Assembly (NCBI GenBank): GCA_021781115.1
Contig: JAJXXL010000016.1
Coordinates: 1 to 36,778, forward strand
DNA length: 36,778 bases
From: Planctomycetota bacterium
GTDB lineage: Bacteria > Planctomycetota > Planctomycetia > Planctomycetales > Planctomycetaceae
Direction: 5' to 3'
The notes below the pieces were generated by a model that was not told the DNA's origin, did not search any database, and saw only the letters and a list, made by a program, of their open reading frames with translations. Below, one piece after another: positions 26,625-34,915 of this stretch (positions are counted from its first letter, which is position 1; every line of letters starts with the position of its first letter). A program made the position numbers and the translations under genes.

Positions 26625-27269
26625 TCAACCATTGGCCTCATTCGCCGCCGACACATTGGTCGGCATCGCCGAAACTTTCGGTGCCGGGCCATTGCGATCC
26701 AACACGCGATATTGACAGTGCGGCGCAGCGCTTTCCGTTGCTGGTCGTTGTGCCGCCGCACAGAGATTGAACCCCTCTCGCAGAATGTTGACATTGTCAA
26801 ACGCAGCGGCAATCAGGTGCCTGGCCAGCGTATCGGCAGTAAATGCGGTCTGATGCGCCATGAATGGATTGCCGCGCGCCAGGCTTGCCCGGTGGCCATA
26901 CAGCATATCAATCGCGGAAATGGGCCCCGCAGGCGAAAAATACAACGCGCCTTCAAGATCGCCCGTGGCGACAAACTGCGCCACGCGTTGAATGTCGGGC
27001 ACGGCGATCACGACAATACCGCTCGGTTTCAAAACACGTCGGAATTCGCTCAGGGCGCGCGGCACGTCATGCGCGTACAGGTGCTCAAGATTGTGCGACG
27101 ACCAAATACCGTCCATGCTGGCCGTCGCGACATCGGCCATATTGCAGATGTCGGCGACATAATCGGGCGCCACGCTGGCGTCGATATCAAGTCGAATTTC
27201 CTGCCAGTCATCACCACGGAACGGTTCGGGCAGCGTTTTGCCCCGCTGCATACCACAGCCGACGTGCAA
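26625..27269 (-). CDS. Class I SAM methyltransferase with interrupted 5' end
   Basis: This 214-residue protein has a Rossmann-fold methyltransferase core: HVGCGM at the very N-terminus (motif I), IRLDIDASV, MDGIWSSHNLEHLYAHDV (motif IV region), FRRVLKPSGIVVIAVPD and a late FDNVNILREGF strand. The known relatives act on small molecules or sugars; the substrate is unknown. The TTG at 27269 is the only start close to the core and has no ribosome binding site. Twelve codons upstream, an ATG at 27305 has AGGAG six bases before it and runs in the same frame, but an in-frame TAA at 27273-27275 separates it from the core. The gene may be a recent nonsense mutant, may use TTG re-initiation, or may carry a base error. 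Confidence 0.7.
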   Translation of the reverse strand: MHVGCGMQRGKTLPEPFRGDDWQEIRLDIDASVAPDYVADICNMADVATASMDGIWSSHNLEHLYAHDVPRALSEFRRVLKPSGIVVIAVPDIQRVAQFVATGDLEGALYFSPAGPISAIDMLYGHRASLARGNPFMAHQTAFTADTLARHLIAAAFDNVNILREGFNLCAAAQRPATESAAPHCQYRVLDRNGPAPKVSAMPTNVSAANEANG

Positions 27270-27272
27270 TAC

Positions 27273-27305
27273 TTACTTAAGTACGCCGGGTTCAGGCGGC
27301 GCCAT
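27273..27305 (-). other. Ten-codon frame ending in TAA ahead of methyltransferase
   Basis: An ATG with AGGAG six bases upstream reads MAPPEPGVLK and then meets TAA, followed by GTA TTG and the methyltransferase frame. If the TAA were TAT or TAC, the product would read VLKYVLHVGCG, a normal entry into motif I. It is therefore probably the broken 5' end of the methyltransferase gene, or less likely a small regulatory upstream frame. Confidence 0.55.
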
Positions 27306-27934
27306 ATCATGCTCCTGATTTTAAGTTCCGGTTTCGGCCCGAAAATTGGCAACTGCCATCAGGAACGCTGTTCAGAACAATGCAGCGCAAATATGCCGAA
27401 AGACGGGAAGATGAGCGGGTTGGCAAGTCCAACAAGCATGGCTGGGCATGGCCCCCATTGTGCAGACCAAATGAGGCAGTTTTAAGCAAAACTGGCTGAA
27501 AACCAGCGTTCCGCGGCGAACGCGGCTTGCGGCGCGGGCGAGCGCAGTGCGACGGTCGATTGCCGCTGCCCGCCCCCCCTGCCTTCCTTTTCGCGGCGGT
27601 CTTGCCGCCCCAGAGACCATGGCGCGGCTGCGGCCCGGATCGCAAGTTTTGAAACGCCGGCTTGCCACGTCCGGCGCAAAAGCGCCCGCGCGGGCGGCCT
27701 TTGCCAGTAACTGGCCAATGTTGCCTGGCACCGGCAATGCGAACGGTCTGTGCAACCCGGCCAAATCAGGCCAGCGTGCGCCCGCTTTTCCGTCTCTGTT
27801 CATCAGCCTGGCGTTCGGCTAAAATTCACGTGCAGTGCAACGTCGGCCTAATCCATAATCCCTTTCGTGCGCAGGCCGTGCGACGCCCGCGCTGCGTGCT
27901 TTGAACTGCCATCAGAAAGTGGAGGGTTTGCCGG
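27306..27934. other. Intergenic region before rimO, no gene seen
   Basis: About 630 bases separate the leftward methyltransferase from the rightward rimO. The middle is very GC-rich with several short GC stems (for example near 27590-27605), none followed by a T-run. The open frames are Ala/Arg/Pro-rich, lack ribosome binding sites and look like chance frames. No tRNA or repeat was recognised. Confidence 0.4.
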
Positions 27935-29398
27935 GTGATGCAGCCGTTGCCGATCATTGATTCATTCCCCCTGAACAGCGATGTTCACCAAGTCGCAAGT
28001 CCTGACGACCCCGCAGCGGCCATGACGCCCAAGGGAACCTATCATTTCGTGAGCCTGGGGTGCCCCAAGAACCTGATTGACAGCGAGCGCATGCTCGGTT
28101 CGTTGTCGCTCGATGGCTACCTGCTGGTTTCTGAACCGGCCGGCGCTGATTTTGTCATTATCAATACCTGCGGGTTCATTGAAAGTTCGCGGCAAGAATC
28201 GAAATCGGTGATTCGCGAAATGCTGCAACTTAAGCGCGAGGGCAAAACCCGAGGGGTGATTGTGGCGGGGTGCCTGCCCGAACGACTGGGTGGAGCGTTG
28301 CTCGATGAAATGCCAGAAATCGACCACCTTGTGGGCGTATTCGGGCGAGAAGAAATCACGCGCGTGGCCGATCGCCTGCTGGGGGGTGCCGTCGAACAGC
28401 GCACCGTATTCAAACCCGCGCCGATTCGCGCGCTTGACGACCGCGCCCGCCTGCGCATTACCCCCAAGCATTACGCATACCTCAAGATTTCCGAAGGCTG
28501 TGACCGCACCTGCACGTTTTGCGCAATCCCCAAAATGCGCGGTAAACATGCCACGAAGCCGATGGAACTCGTGCTCGCCGAAGCCCGCGAACTCGCCAGC
28601 GACGGCGTACGCGAGTTGATCATCGTCGCCCAGGACACAACGTACTACGGGCTCGACCTGTACGGCGAAGTGCGGCTCGTCGAATTGCTTCGCGAACTCG
28701 AACATGTCGAAGGGCTCGACTGGATCCGCCTGCTGTACCTGTACCCCGTGCATTTCAGTGACGAACTGATCGCGCTCATTGCCAATTCCAGCAAGATCAT
28801 TCCCTACCTCGACATGCCTTTGCAGCATGTCAATGACGCCGTGCTCAGACGCATGCAACGCCGCGTCAGCCGCGCCCAAACCGTCGAGCTGGTTGGCAAG
28901 CTGCGTCGCGACGTCCCGAACCTGGTGCTGCGAACGACGTTTATCGTCGGCTTTCCCGGCGAAACCGACGCCCAGTTCCAGGAATTGAAACAGTTCGTCG
29001 CCGACGCCCGCTTTCAGCGCATGGGCGTATTCACCTATTCTCTCGAACCCGGCACGCCCGCAGTGAAGCTCGACGGCCACCTGCCCGAAGACGTGAAACT
29101 CGCTCGGCGAAATGAACTCATGGAACTCCAACAGCAAATCGCCTTCGATTTCGGCGATTCGCTGGTGGGGTATGAACTCGATGTCCTGATCGACGCCCCC
29201 GCTGGCGACGACCTCTGGCTGGGGCGGTGCTATGCCGACGCCCCTGAAATTGATGGCGTCGTTTACGTTCGCGGCGGTGGTTTGCAGGTGGGCGACCTGG
29301 TTCCCGTCGAAATCGAAGCCCGGCGAGGTTATGATCTGGTTGGCATGTGTGTGGTCGACGAAGCGGCGCCGAGCGAAGCGGCGGTGGACGAAACGTGA
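27935..29398 (+). CDS. rimO: Ribosomal protein S12 methylthiotransferase RimO
   Basis: This 487-residue radical-SAM enzyme adds a methylthio group to an Asp of ribosomal protein S12. The N-terminal methylthiotransferase domain has its three cluster cysteines (SLGCPKN C43, INTCGF C79, VAGCLPER C113). The radical-SAM domain has the CxxxCxxC motif CDRTCTFC (C189, C193, C196) and LDMPLQHVND. A C-terminal TRAM-like domain follows (about residues 395-470). RimO rather than MiaB is favoured by LGCPKNLIDSE, IRLLYLYP and the AIPKMRGK context. GGAGGG lies eight bases before GTG at 27935; ATG at 27938 is an equal alternative. About 30 N-terminal residues precede the usual family start. Confidence 0.92.
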   Translation: MMQPLPIIDSFPLNSDVHQVASPDDPAAAMTPKGTYHFVSLGCPKNLIDSERMLGSLSLDGYLLVSEPAGADFVIINTCGFIESSRQESKSVIREMLQLKREGKTRGVIVAGCLPERLGGALLDEMPEIDHLVGVFGREEITRVADRLLGGAVEQRTVFKPAPIRALDDRARLRITPKHYAYLKISEGCDRTCTFCAIPKMRGKHATKPMELVLAEARELASDGVRELIIVAQDTTYYGLDLYGEVRLVELLRELEHVEGLDWIRLLYLYPVHFSDELIALIANSSKIIPYLDMPLQHVNDAVLRRMQRRVSRAQTVELVGKLRRDVPNLVLRTTFIVGFPGETDAQFQELKQFVADARFQRMGVFTYSLEPGTPAVKLDGHLPEDVKLARRNELMELQQQIAFDFGDSLVGYELDVLIDAPAGDDLWLGRCYADAPEIDGVVYVRGGGLQVGDLVPVEIEARRGYDLVGMCVVDEAAPSEAAVDET

Positions 29399-29525
29399 AC
29401 GTTGTGCGATGATTCGGCCTGAAGCCGGTGGCCCGTTGCAGAGTTTTCCCGGTGGACCGCACGGGGTGATTGGGCGCGGCTGAGTCGCCGCCACCCCCGC
29501 CAGCCCACGCGAATGAGGCGTCATC

Positions 29526-30209
29526 ATGCCCACGACGGACGACCGTCATGACATTCAGGTCGGCGTGGCCGAACACGATCAGGCGACCGCCGTGATGCGG
29601 TGCTCGTCGCCGCTCAACCTTCCCAACGCCATCACGCTCAGCCGGCTGCTGCTGGCCGGGGTGCTGTTCACCCTGATCGATCGCGGCGCGCACTGGGGCG
29701 CATCGACCGTCGTGTTTATCGTTGCCGCAGCGACCGATGCCCTCGATGGTTACATTGCCCGCCGCTACGGGCTGGTCACAGTGTTCGGACGAATTCTCGA
29801 CCCGTTCGTTGACAAGGTCATCGTGTGCGGCGCCTTCGTGTTTCTGCTGGCCTGGCCGCAATCCGGCGTCAACGCCTGGATGGTCATCATCGTCATCGGA
29901 CGTGAAATGTTCGTCACCAGCCTGCGAAGCCTGCTCGAACAAGAAGGCCAGGATTTTTCGGCCACACTTTCAGGCAAGCTCAAAATGGTTCTCCAATGCG
30001 TGGCGGTTGCCACGGCGCTGCTGTCGCTCGCCCCCGAAATCGCCGATGCACCATGGGCCCCGCAGTTTGCCGTGTTCCGCAACGTCATGCTGTGGAGTGC
30101 CGTTGCCGCGACGGTGGCCAGCGGCGTCGTGTATGTTCTGCGCGCCATCAAACTGTTTGGCCGCGGTCGCGCCGCACATCCTGACGCCAACGCCCACATG
30201 CGGCCCTGA
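29526..30209 (+). CDS. pgsA: CDP-diacylglycerol-glycerol-3-P phosphatidyltransferase
   Basis: This 227-residue membrane enzyme makes phosphatidylglycerol phosphate from CDP-diacylglycerol and glycerol 3-phosphate. The CDP-alcohol phosphotransferase signature D..DG..AR........G...D...D is intact (Asp71, Asp74, Gly75, Ala78, Arg79, Gly88, Asp92, Asp96). NLPNAITLSRLLLAG at the start of the membrane region, and GREMFVTSLRS, are typical of PgsA. The family is shared with other CDP-alcohol transferases, so the exact acceptor is inferred. About 28 polar residues precede the core. The ATG at 29526 follows GAGGCG. It lies 127 bases after rimO on the same strand. Confidence 0.88.
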   Translation: MPTTDDRHDIQVGVAEHDQATAVMRCSSPLNLPNAITLSRLLLAGVLFTLIDRGAHWGASTVVFIVAAATDALDGYIARRYGLVTVFGRILDPFVDKVIVCGAFVFLLAWPQSGVNAWMVIIVIGREMFVTSLRSLLEQEGQDFSATLSGKLKMVLQCVAVATALLSLAPEIADAPWAPQFAVFRNVMLWSAVAATVASGVVYVLRAIKLFGRGRAAHPDANAHMRP

Positions 30210-30246
30210 CCCTGTTTCGTGTTCATTGCGGCTTGCACCGATTAAG

Positions 30247-31062
30247 ATGCCCGCGACGCCAAACCTCACGAAGGTTCGCCCACAGCCGCAAGCGCCCAAC
30301 GCCGCCGGGCGACACAAGCTGCTGCTGGTGCTGATCGTCGTGCTGGCAGCCAGCGCCCCGCACAACCGGCTGCAGGCCGACGACGCCCCGGCCGCGCCGC
30401 GCCGTCATGCGCAGTTGTTCGTCGTGCTGATCGGCGGCATGAATTCAGACCCCACTCCCGGTCAGATATCCGGTACGGCCCTGAAGAACGAGGGCAACAG
30501 CGGAATGTATCAATTGTGCCGCGAGCTGCAACACGCCCCCTGGTGCACGGCCGAGTACTTCAATTGGAACGGCACCCGCGCCGGAGAAATTGCGAGGCCG
30601 AACTCGCCCGGCGCGGCCGGCATTGCCGCCGCCATCGCGGCGCACATTCAGGCGCAACCGAACGATCGCACGGCCATCGTGGGCAACAGTTGGGGCGGGC
30701 ATACCGCCGTCGAAACCGCCCGCGAGTTGCTGCACCGCGACGCACCGCTGGCGCTCGACAGGCTGGTCCTCATTGATGCTTCATCGACCGGCCGGGTCGG
30801 CGGCCCGATCAACACGCTGCCGGTCAATGTCAATCAAACGGTCAATTATTTCACGCATAACGTGTTTGTCTGGGGCCGCAACCTGGGCGGGCGCACGATC
30901 GAGCACGTCGACCTGGGCGACCCCCAGGCCGGGTTTCGGCAATCGGGTGGCCCGGCCTACGACGCGGCGTTTGACTTCGCCGCCCATGTTTCGGCCGAAT
31001 GGGACACGCGAATTCATGCCGACGTCAAACGCCGGCTGGCCGCGATCCTGCACCCCGAATGA
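30247..31062 (+). CDS. Exported alpha/beta-hydrolase-like protein
   Basis: This 271-residue protein has a basic N-terminus and hydrophobic segment (HKLLLVLIVVLAASAP, about residues 23-38), consistent with a signal peptide or anchor. The hydrolase fold is indicated by an early strand LFVVLIGGMNS and a nucleophile elbow GNSWGG (GxSxG) in AIVGNSWGGHTAVETA, followed by LVLIDASS. The catalytic acid and histidine are not certain. The substrate could be a lipid or ester; this is open. The ATG at 30247 was chosen because it lies just after pgsA (37-base gap) and directly before the signal segment; no strong ribosome binding site is seen. Confidence 0.72.
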   Translation: MPATPNLTKVRPQPQAPNAAGRHKLLLVLIVVLAASAPHNRLQADDAPAAPRRHAQLFVVLIGGMNSDPTPGQISGTALKNEGNSGMYQLCRELQHAPWCTAEYFNWNGTRAGEIARPNSPGAAGIAAAIAAHIQAQPNDRTAIVGNSWGGHTAVETARELLHRDAPLALDRLVLIDASSTGRVGGPINTLPVNVNQTVNYFTHNVFVWGRNLGGRTIEHVDLGDPQAGFRQSGGPAYDAAFDFAAHVSAEWDTRIHADVKRRLAAILHPE

Positions 31063-31140
31063 TCTTGCGCCGCGCCTGCGGCCGGCCCATTTGGAACCGG
31101 TTGTCGGCCCGCTGCTGACCGCCTTTGAAGCCTGAATTTC

Positions 31141-32778
31141 ATGACGCGATCACCAGACAACCCGACCAGCAACGCCCGTGCAGGTGGCGCGTTGCGCGGC
31201 GTGCTGGAGTTTTGCGTGTGCCTGACGATTGCAGTCACACTGGTGCGCACGTTTGCTGCCGAGGGTTACGTGATTGAAACCGGCTCGATGGCCCCCTGCC
31301 TGCTGGGCAATCATCGCTGGGCCGAATGCACGAGTTGCGGCGAAAAATATTGCGTCGATGAATCGCGCGCGGCTGAGCCGGCCGTCTGCCCGAATTGCGG
31401 GCTGCGCGGGATCGATGTCGGGCAGAATCTTCGCAACGATGGCGATCAACTGCTGGTCTTTCGCGCCGGCTACGAGTACCGGGTTCCACGTCGGTGGGAA
31501 GTGGTCGTCTTTCGCAACCCCGGCCAGCCCACGCAGGCCTACGTCAAGCGCATCGCGGGGCTACCCGGCGATGCGATCCAGATTATCGACGGCGATGTCT
31601 ACGTCGCCGGCCAGATCCAGACGAAGTCGCTGGCCACGCAACGCGGCATGCGCATACCCGTGTACGATCATGACCATCGCCCGCCCGACGACGACCCCGA
31701 ATGGCGCCCGCGCTGGATCCCCGACGGAACCGGGCCCCAATCGCCCGCGCATTGGCGCACCGCTGGCGGCGCGTTCGTGTACGACGACCTCGAGGCGCAG
31801 CCCCCTGCCGAGGCCGCACGGCCGCCTCTGTCGTGGCTCCGCTACCGGCACTGGGTCCGCCGCGGCGGAACCCACGCCACTTCCGTGTGCCTGCCCCTCC
31901 CACCACCTCAGGTCGAAGAGTTCGCCTCGCCCGGCGAACCGCTGACCTGGCGGAGCAATTCGAATGAACTGGTCTGCCACGGCGCGATGCCGGCCGAGTT
32001 GTACAGCCGCCTGCGGTCGGCCGGCACGACCGACGGCTGGCAAAAAACGGTCGATCAGCTTTTTGAGGGCTCGCACATTGCCCCGATCACCGATGGCTAC
32101 GGCTACAACCGCGCCCGCGATGGCGCGGGGGCCAATGAAGTTCGCGACCTGATGATCTGTTTCAACCTGTCGATCATTGCGGGCCAGGGAGAATTCGCCT
32201 TGGCCCTCTCCGACGGAGCCGCCACGTTTGAATGCCTGTTCGATGTTTCCCGCCGGCAGATACGTCTCAAGGATGTCGCTTCCGAAAAGGTCGTGCGTAC
32301 CGCGCGGCTGCCGGCAAATCTGTTTCCCGGCCCGGCCCTCGTCGAATTCTCGCTCATGGATCACCAAGTTGCTCTCGCCGTCGCAGGCCAGGAACTGTTT
32401 GAGCCCTGGAATTCCGCCGCCCCCCAGGGACGGGGGCCCACCCCCTGGGCCCCCGTGCGAATTGGCGCCCGCGGGCTGAACCTGCGGGTCGACGGGGTGC
32501 GCCTGTTTCGCGACGTTTACTATACCGGCGGGCCGGGCCGCCGCGGTTGCTCGTCGCCCGTCGTATTGCAGCCGGGCGAGTTTTTTGCCCTGGGCGACAA
32601 CAGCCCCGTCTCGCGCGACAGCCGCAGTTGGCCTGAGGGAAAGGTGCTCACCCGTGAACTGCTGCTGGGAAAACCGTTTCTGGTGCACCTGCCCTCGCGC
32701 CGCCACCGGCTACGCTTCGGGCGCTGGCAGGGCGACATCCGCATTCCTGATCTTTCACGCATTCGCTATATTCACTGA
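31141..32778 (+). CDS. Signal peptidase I paralogue with inserts (1)
   Basis: This 545-residue protein has a single N-terminal membrane segment (about residues 20-40) and the S26A signal peptidase catalytic elements: Ser49 in IETGSMAP, Lys136 in YVKRIAGLPGD, and the C-box FFALGDNSPVSRDS (Gly485-Asp486-Asn487). It is about twice the usual bacterial length. Directly after the catalytic Ser box lies a CxxC...CxxC element (Cys63, 66, 83, 86). Between the Lys box and C-box lies an insert of about 340 residues, whose part at about 318-462 reads as alternating beta strands like a LamG or concanavalin-type sandwich, ending IGARGLNLRVDGVRLFRDVYY. It should cleave signal peptides at the outer face of the membrane. 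The next gene is a paralogue. Confidence 0.85.
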   Translation: MTRSPDNPTSNARAGGALRGVLEFCVCLTIAVTLVRTFAAEGYVIETGSMAPCLLGNHRWAECTSCGEKYCVDESRAAEPAVCPNCGLRGIDVGQNLRNDGDQLLVFRAGYEYRVPRRWEVVVFRNPGQPTQAYVKRIAGLPGDAIQIIDGDVYVAGQIQTKSLATQRGMRIPVYDHDHRPPDDDPEWRPRWIPDGTGPQSPAHWRTAGGAFVYDDLEAQPPAEAARPPLSWLRYRHWVRRGGTHATSVCLPLPPPQVEEFASPGEPLTWRSNSNELVCHGAMPAELYSRLRSAGTTDGWQKTVDQLFEGSHIAPITDGYGYNRARDGAGANEVRDLMICFNLSIIAGQGEFALALSDGAATFECLFDVSRRQIRLKDVASEKVVRTARLPANLFPGPALVEFSLMDHQVALAVAGQELFEPWNSAAPQGRGPTPWAPVRIGARGLNLRVDGVRLFRDVYYTGGPGRRGCSSPVVLQPGEFFALGDNSPVSRDSRSWPEGKVLTRELLLGKPFLVHLPSRRHRLRFGRWQGDIRIPDLSRIRYIH

Positions 32779-32920
32779 CTGACGAACGCCACGTGGCCCG
32801 CGACGGCCGATGTGCCGCCGACCTGCCGATGAAGCCAACCAGCGCACGCTTTTCGAACAACTTTTTTTTCTGACGGATTGTCGTCATTCCGCTTTCCGAA
32901 ACTCTGCCGCGTTTTCAACC

Positions 32921-34816
32921 ATGCCCAAACCCGTGACTCCTTCGGCTGCCAGCCGGGCTGCCTCGACGGCGGCAACAACTGTCTCTCCCGCAACTTCTGT
33001 CGCAGAGCCGGGCAACAATCCCTCGCCGCCATCGACTAGCCGCCGCCCCGACAATTTTCGCGATATTGTCGAATCGGTCGTGGTGGCGTTCGTGCTGGCA
33101 TTTTTGTTTCGCACGTTTGAAGCCGAGGCGTTCGTCATTCCCACCGGGTCGATGGCCCCCACGTTGCACGGCGCACATCGCGACGTCGATTGCAACCAGT
33201 GCGGCGTGCATTTCGAGGTCAGCGCCAGCGAGGAAATTCGCGGCGGGGTTTTGAACCCGGCCGAACGCACGATCTTTGCCGTCTGCCCCAACTGCCGGTT
33301 TCCCAACGACACGCTCCGCAAGGAAATTTTTCGGGGCGATCGCATACTCGTCAACAAGTTTCCCTATGACCTCGGCTCGCCCGACCGCTGGGACGTGGTC
33401 GTGTTCAAATACCCTGAAGAACCGGGCACGAATTACATCAAGCGGCTGGTCGGCTTGCCGGGCGAAGAACTGAAAATCGAGTGGGGCAACGTATACGTGC
33501 GCAAGCTGGCCAGCCAGGATCCATTCAGAATTCCTCGCAAGCCGCCCGATAAGCAACGCGTGCTCCAACAACTTGTCTACGACGACGACCACCCCCCGCA
33601 CAACCTGATCGCCACCGGCTGGCCCGAACGCTGGGCTGCCGAGCCGGGCGCCCGCTGGACTGGCGACCCGGCCAAACGCAGCTACCTCGCCGAGCCTGAA
33701 CCGGTCGACGACGACAGCGAACATTGGCTGCGCTACCGCCACCTGGTGCCCACCGTGGCCGACTGGGCCTTCGCCGCCAACGCGGCGCCCGCTGGCGAAA
33801 AAGCCCCCCAACCCGAGCTGATTACCGATTTCTACGGCTACAACAGCAACATTACGGCCCGCGAACAATGGCGCGGCCGCGACGAACTTCCCGAACTGCG
33901 TGCCAGCTCGCTGGGCCTGCAATGGGTCGGCGACCTGACCATTTCGACGACGGTCGAGGTATTCGAGGCCCGTGGCGAACTGATTTGTGAACTCGTCAAG
34001 GGCGATCGCCGCTACCGTTGCCGCATCGACCTGAAAACCGGGACTGCCGGGTTGTCGTATATCGACAACCAGTTGAACAAGACCGATCAGGAAATTCCGC
34101 TGGGCGATGCCGCGACGACCATGACCCGTTCGGGCTCGTACCGTCTGTCGTTTGCCAACGTCGACGATCGGCTCTGCCTGTGGGTCAACGACAGCCTGGC
34201 AAAAACCGTCGAATTCGACCCCGGTTCACGATACGCCCCACCCGCCCCGCCGATCTCCCCCACCGACCGCGACCTGGCCCCGGTGGGTTTTGCCGTGCGC
34301 GGCGCGCGCGTGCGGCTGTCGCATCTACTGCTCGAACGGGACGTGTTTTACCGCTACGCCGTCCCCGGAGAACGCTCAGACGACGACGCTTTCGGCAAAG
34401 GCCCCGAAGAATTCCACCGCCTGTTGCAACATCCCGAAAGCTGGTTCGAACTCAATCGCGAACGCAAAAACGCCAAGACGTATGCTCTAAACGATGGGGC
34501 CAATGACACTGAAGATGAGTTCATGGTGCTCGGCGACAACAGCCCCCGCAGCAGCGATAGCCGGTTGTGGAACCATTCGCACGCCGTCGCACGCCGCCTC
34601 CTGATTGGCAAGGCGTTTTACATCTATTGGCCCCACGCCGTGCCGTTTCTGAACCACGGCAACGGTTGGGCCGTCATGTCATACCCCGGTGTGGCTGGCG
34701 AACCGCTGAACGACGACGACCGGCGCGGCGAACATCGCGACCGCTTTCCGCCCCCCGTACCCAGCCTGAGCATTCCCTTTTACCCGCAGGTGCAACGCAT
34801 GCATCGCATTCGCTGA
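32921..34816 (+). CDS. Signal peptidase I paralogue with inserts (2)
   Basis: This 631-residue protein has a disordered Ser/Ala/Pro N-terminus (residues 1-42), one membrane segment (about 50-70) and the catalytic elements Ser77 in IPTGSMAP, Lys174 in YIKRLVGLPGEE, and C-box MVLGDNSPRSSDSR (Asp539-Asn540). The same CxxC...CxxC ribbon (Cys91, 94, 122, 125) follows the Ser box. An insert contains a beta-rich domain at about 303-479 ending VGFAVRGARVRLSHLLLERD. It shares the architecture of the upstream gene, so the pair arose by duplication, but similarity is low outside motifs. Here the Ser box, FRGDRILVNKFPYD and Lys box follow the E. coli LepB pattern closely, so this may be the housekeeping copy. 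ATG 32921 was chosen because the upstream frame is not protein-like. Confidence 0.87.
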   Translation: MPKPVTPSAASRAASTAATTVSPATSVAEPGNNPSPPSTSRRPDNFRDIVESVVVAFVLAFLFRTFEAEAFVIPTGSMAPTLHGAHRDVDCNQCGVHFEVSASEEIRGGVLNPAERTIFAVCPNCRFPNDTLRKEIFRGDRILVNKFPYDLGSPDRWDVVVFKYPEEPGTNYIKRLVGLPGEELKIEWGNVYVRKLASQDPFRIPRKPPDKQRVLQQLVYDDDHPPHNLIATGWPERWAAEPGARWTGDPAKRSYLAEPEPVDDDSEHWLRYRHLVPTVADWAFAANAAPAGEKAPQPELITDFYGYNSNITAREQWRGRDELPELRASSLGLQWVGDLTISTTVEVFEARGELICELVKGDRRYRCRIDLKTGTAGLSYIDNQLNKTDQEIPLGDAATTMTRSGSYRLSFANVDDRLCLWVNDSLAKTVEFDPGSRYAPPAPPISPTDRDLAPVGFAVRGARVRLSHLLLERDVFYRYAVPGERSDDDAFGKGPEEFHRLLQHPESWFELNRERKNAKTYALNDGANDTEDEFMVLGDNSPRSSDSRLWNHSHAVARRLLIGKAFYIYWPHAVPFLNHGNGWAVMSYPGVAGEPLNDDDRRGEHRDRFPPPVPSLSIPFYPQVQRMHRIR

Positions 34817-34915
34817 CCGTTTGCGCCGCAACGACACCCGCGCCGCCCACACAGTGGTCGGCCCGGTTCCCGCGGCGGCGACCGCACGCAAACCCCACTT
34901 CACGGAGGATCCGGC

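Noticed and set aside
27962-29533. 523-codon open frame antisense to rimO
   Set aside because: It mirrors the codon structure of rimO on the other strand, has no ribosome binding site and no recognisable domain; long antisense frames are common in GC-rich genes.
32868-32870. Run of eight Ts between the two signal peptidase genes as a terminator
   Set aside because: No GC-rich hairpin precedes the T-run, so it is not a convincing intrinsic terminator.
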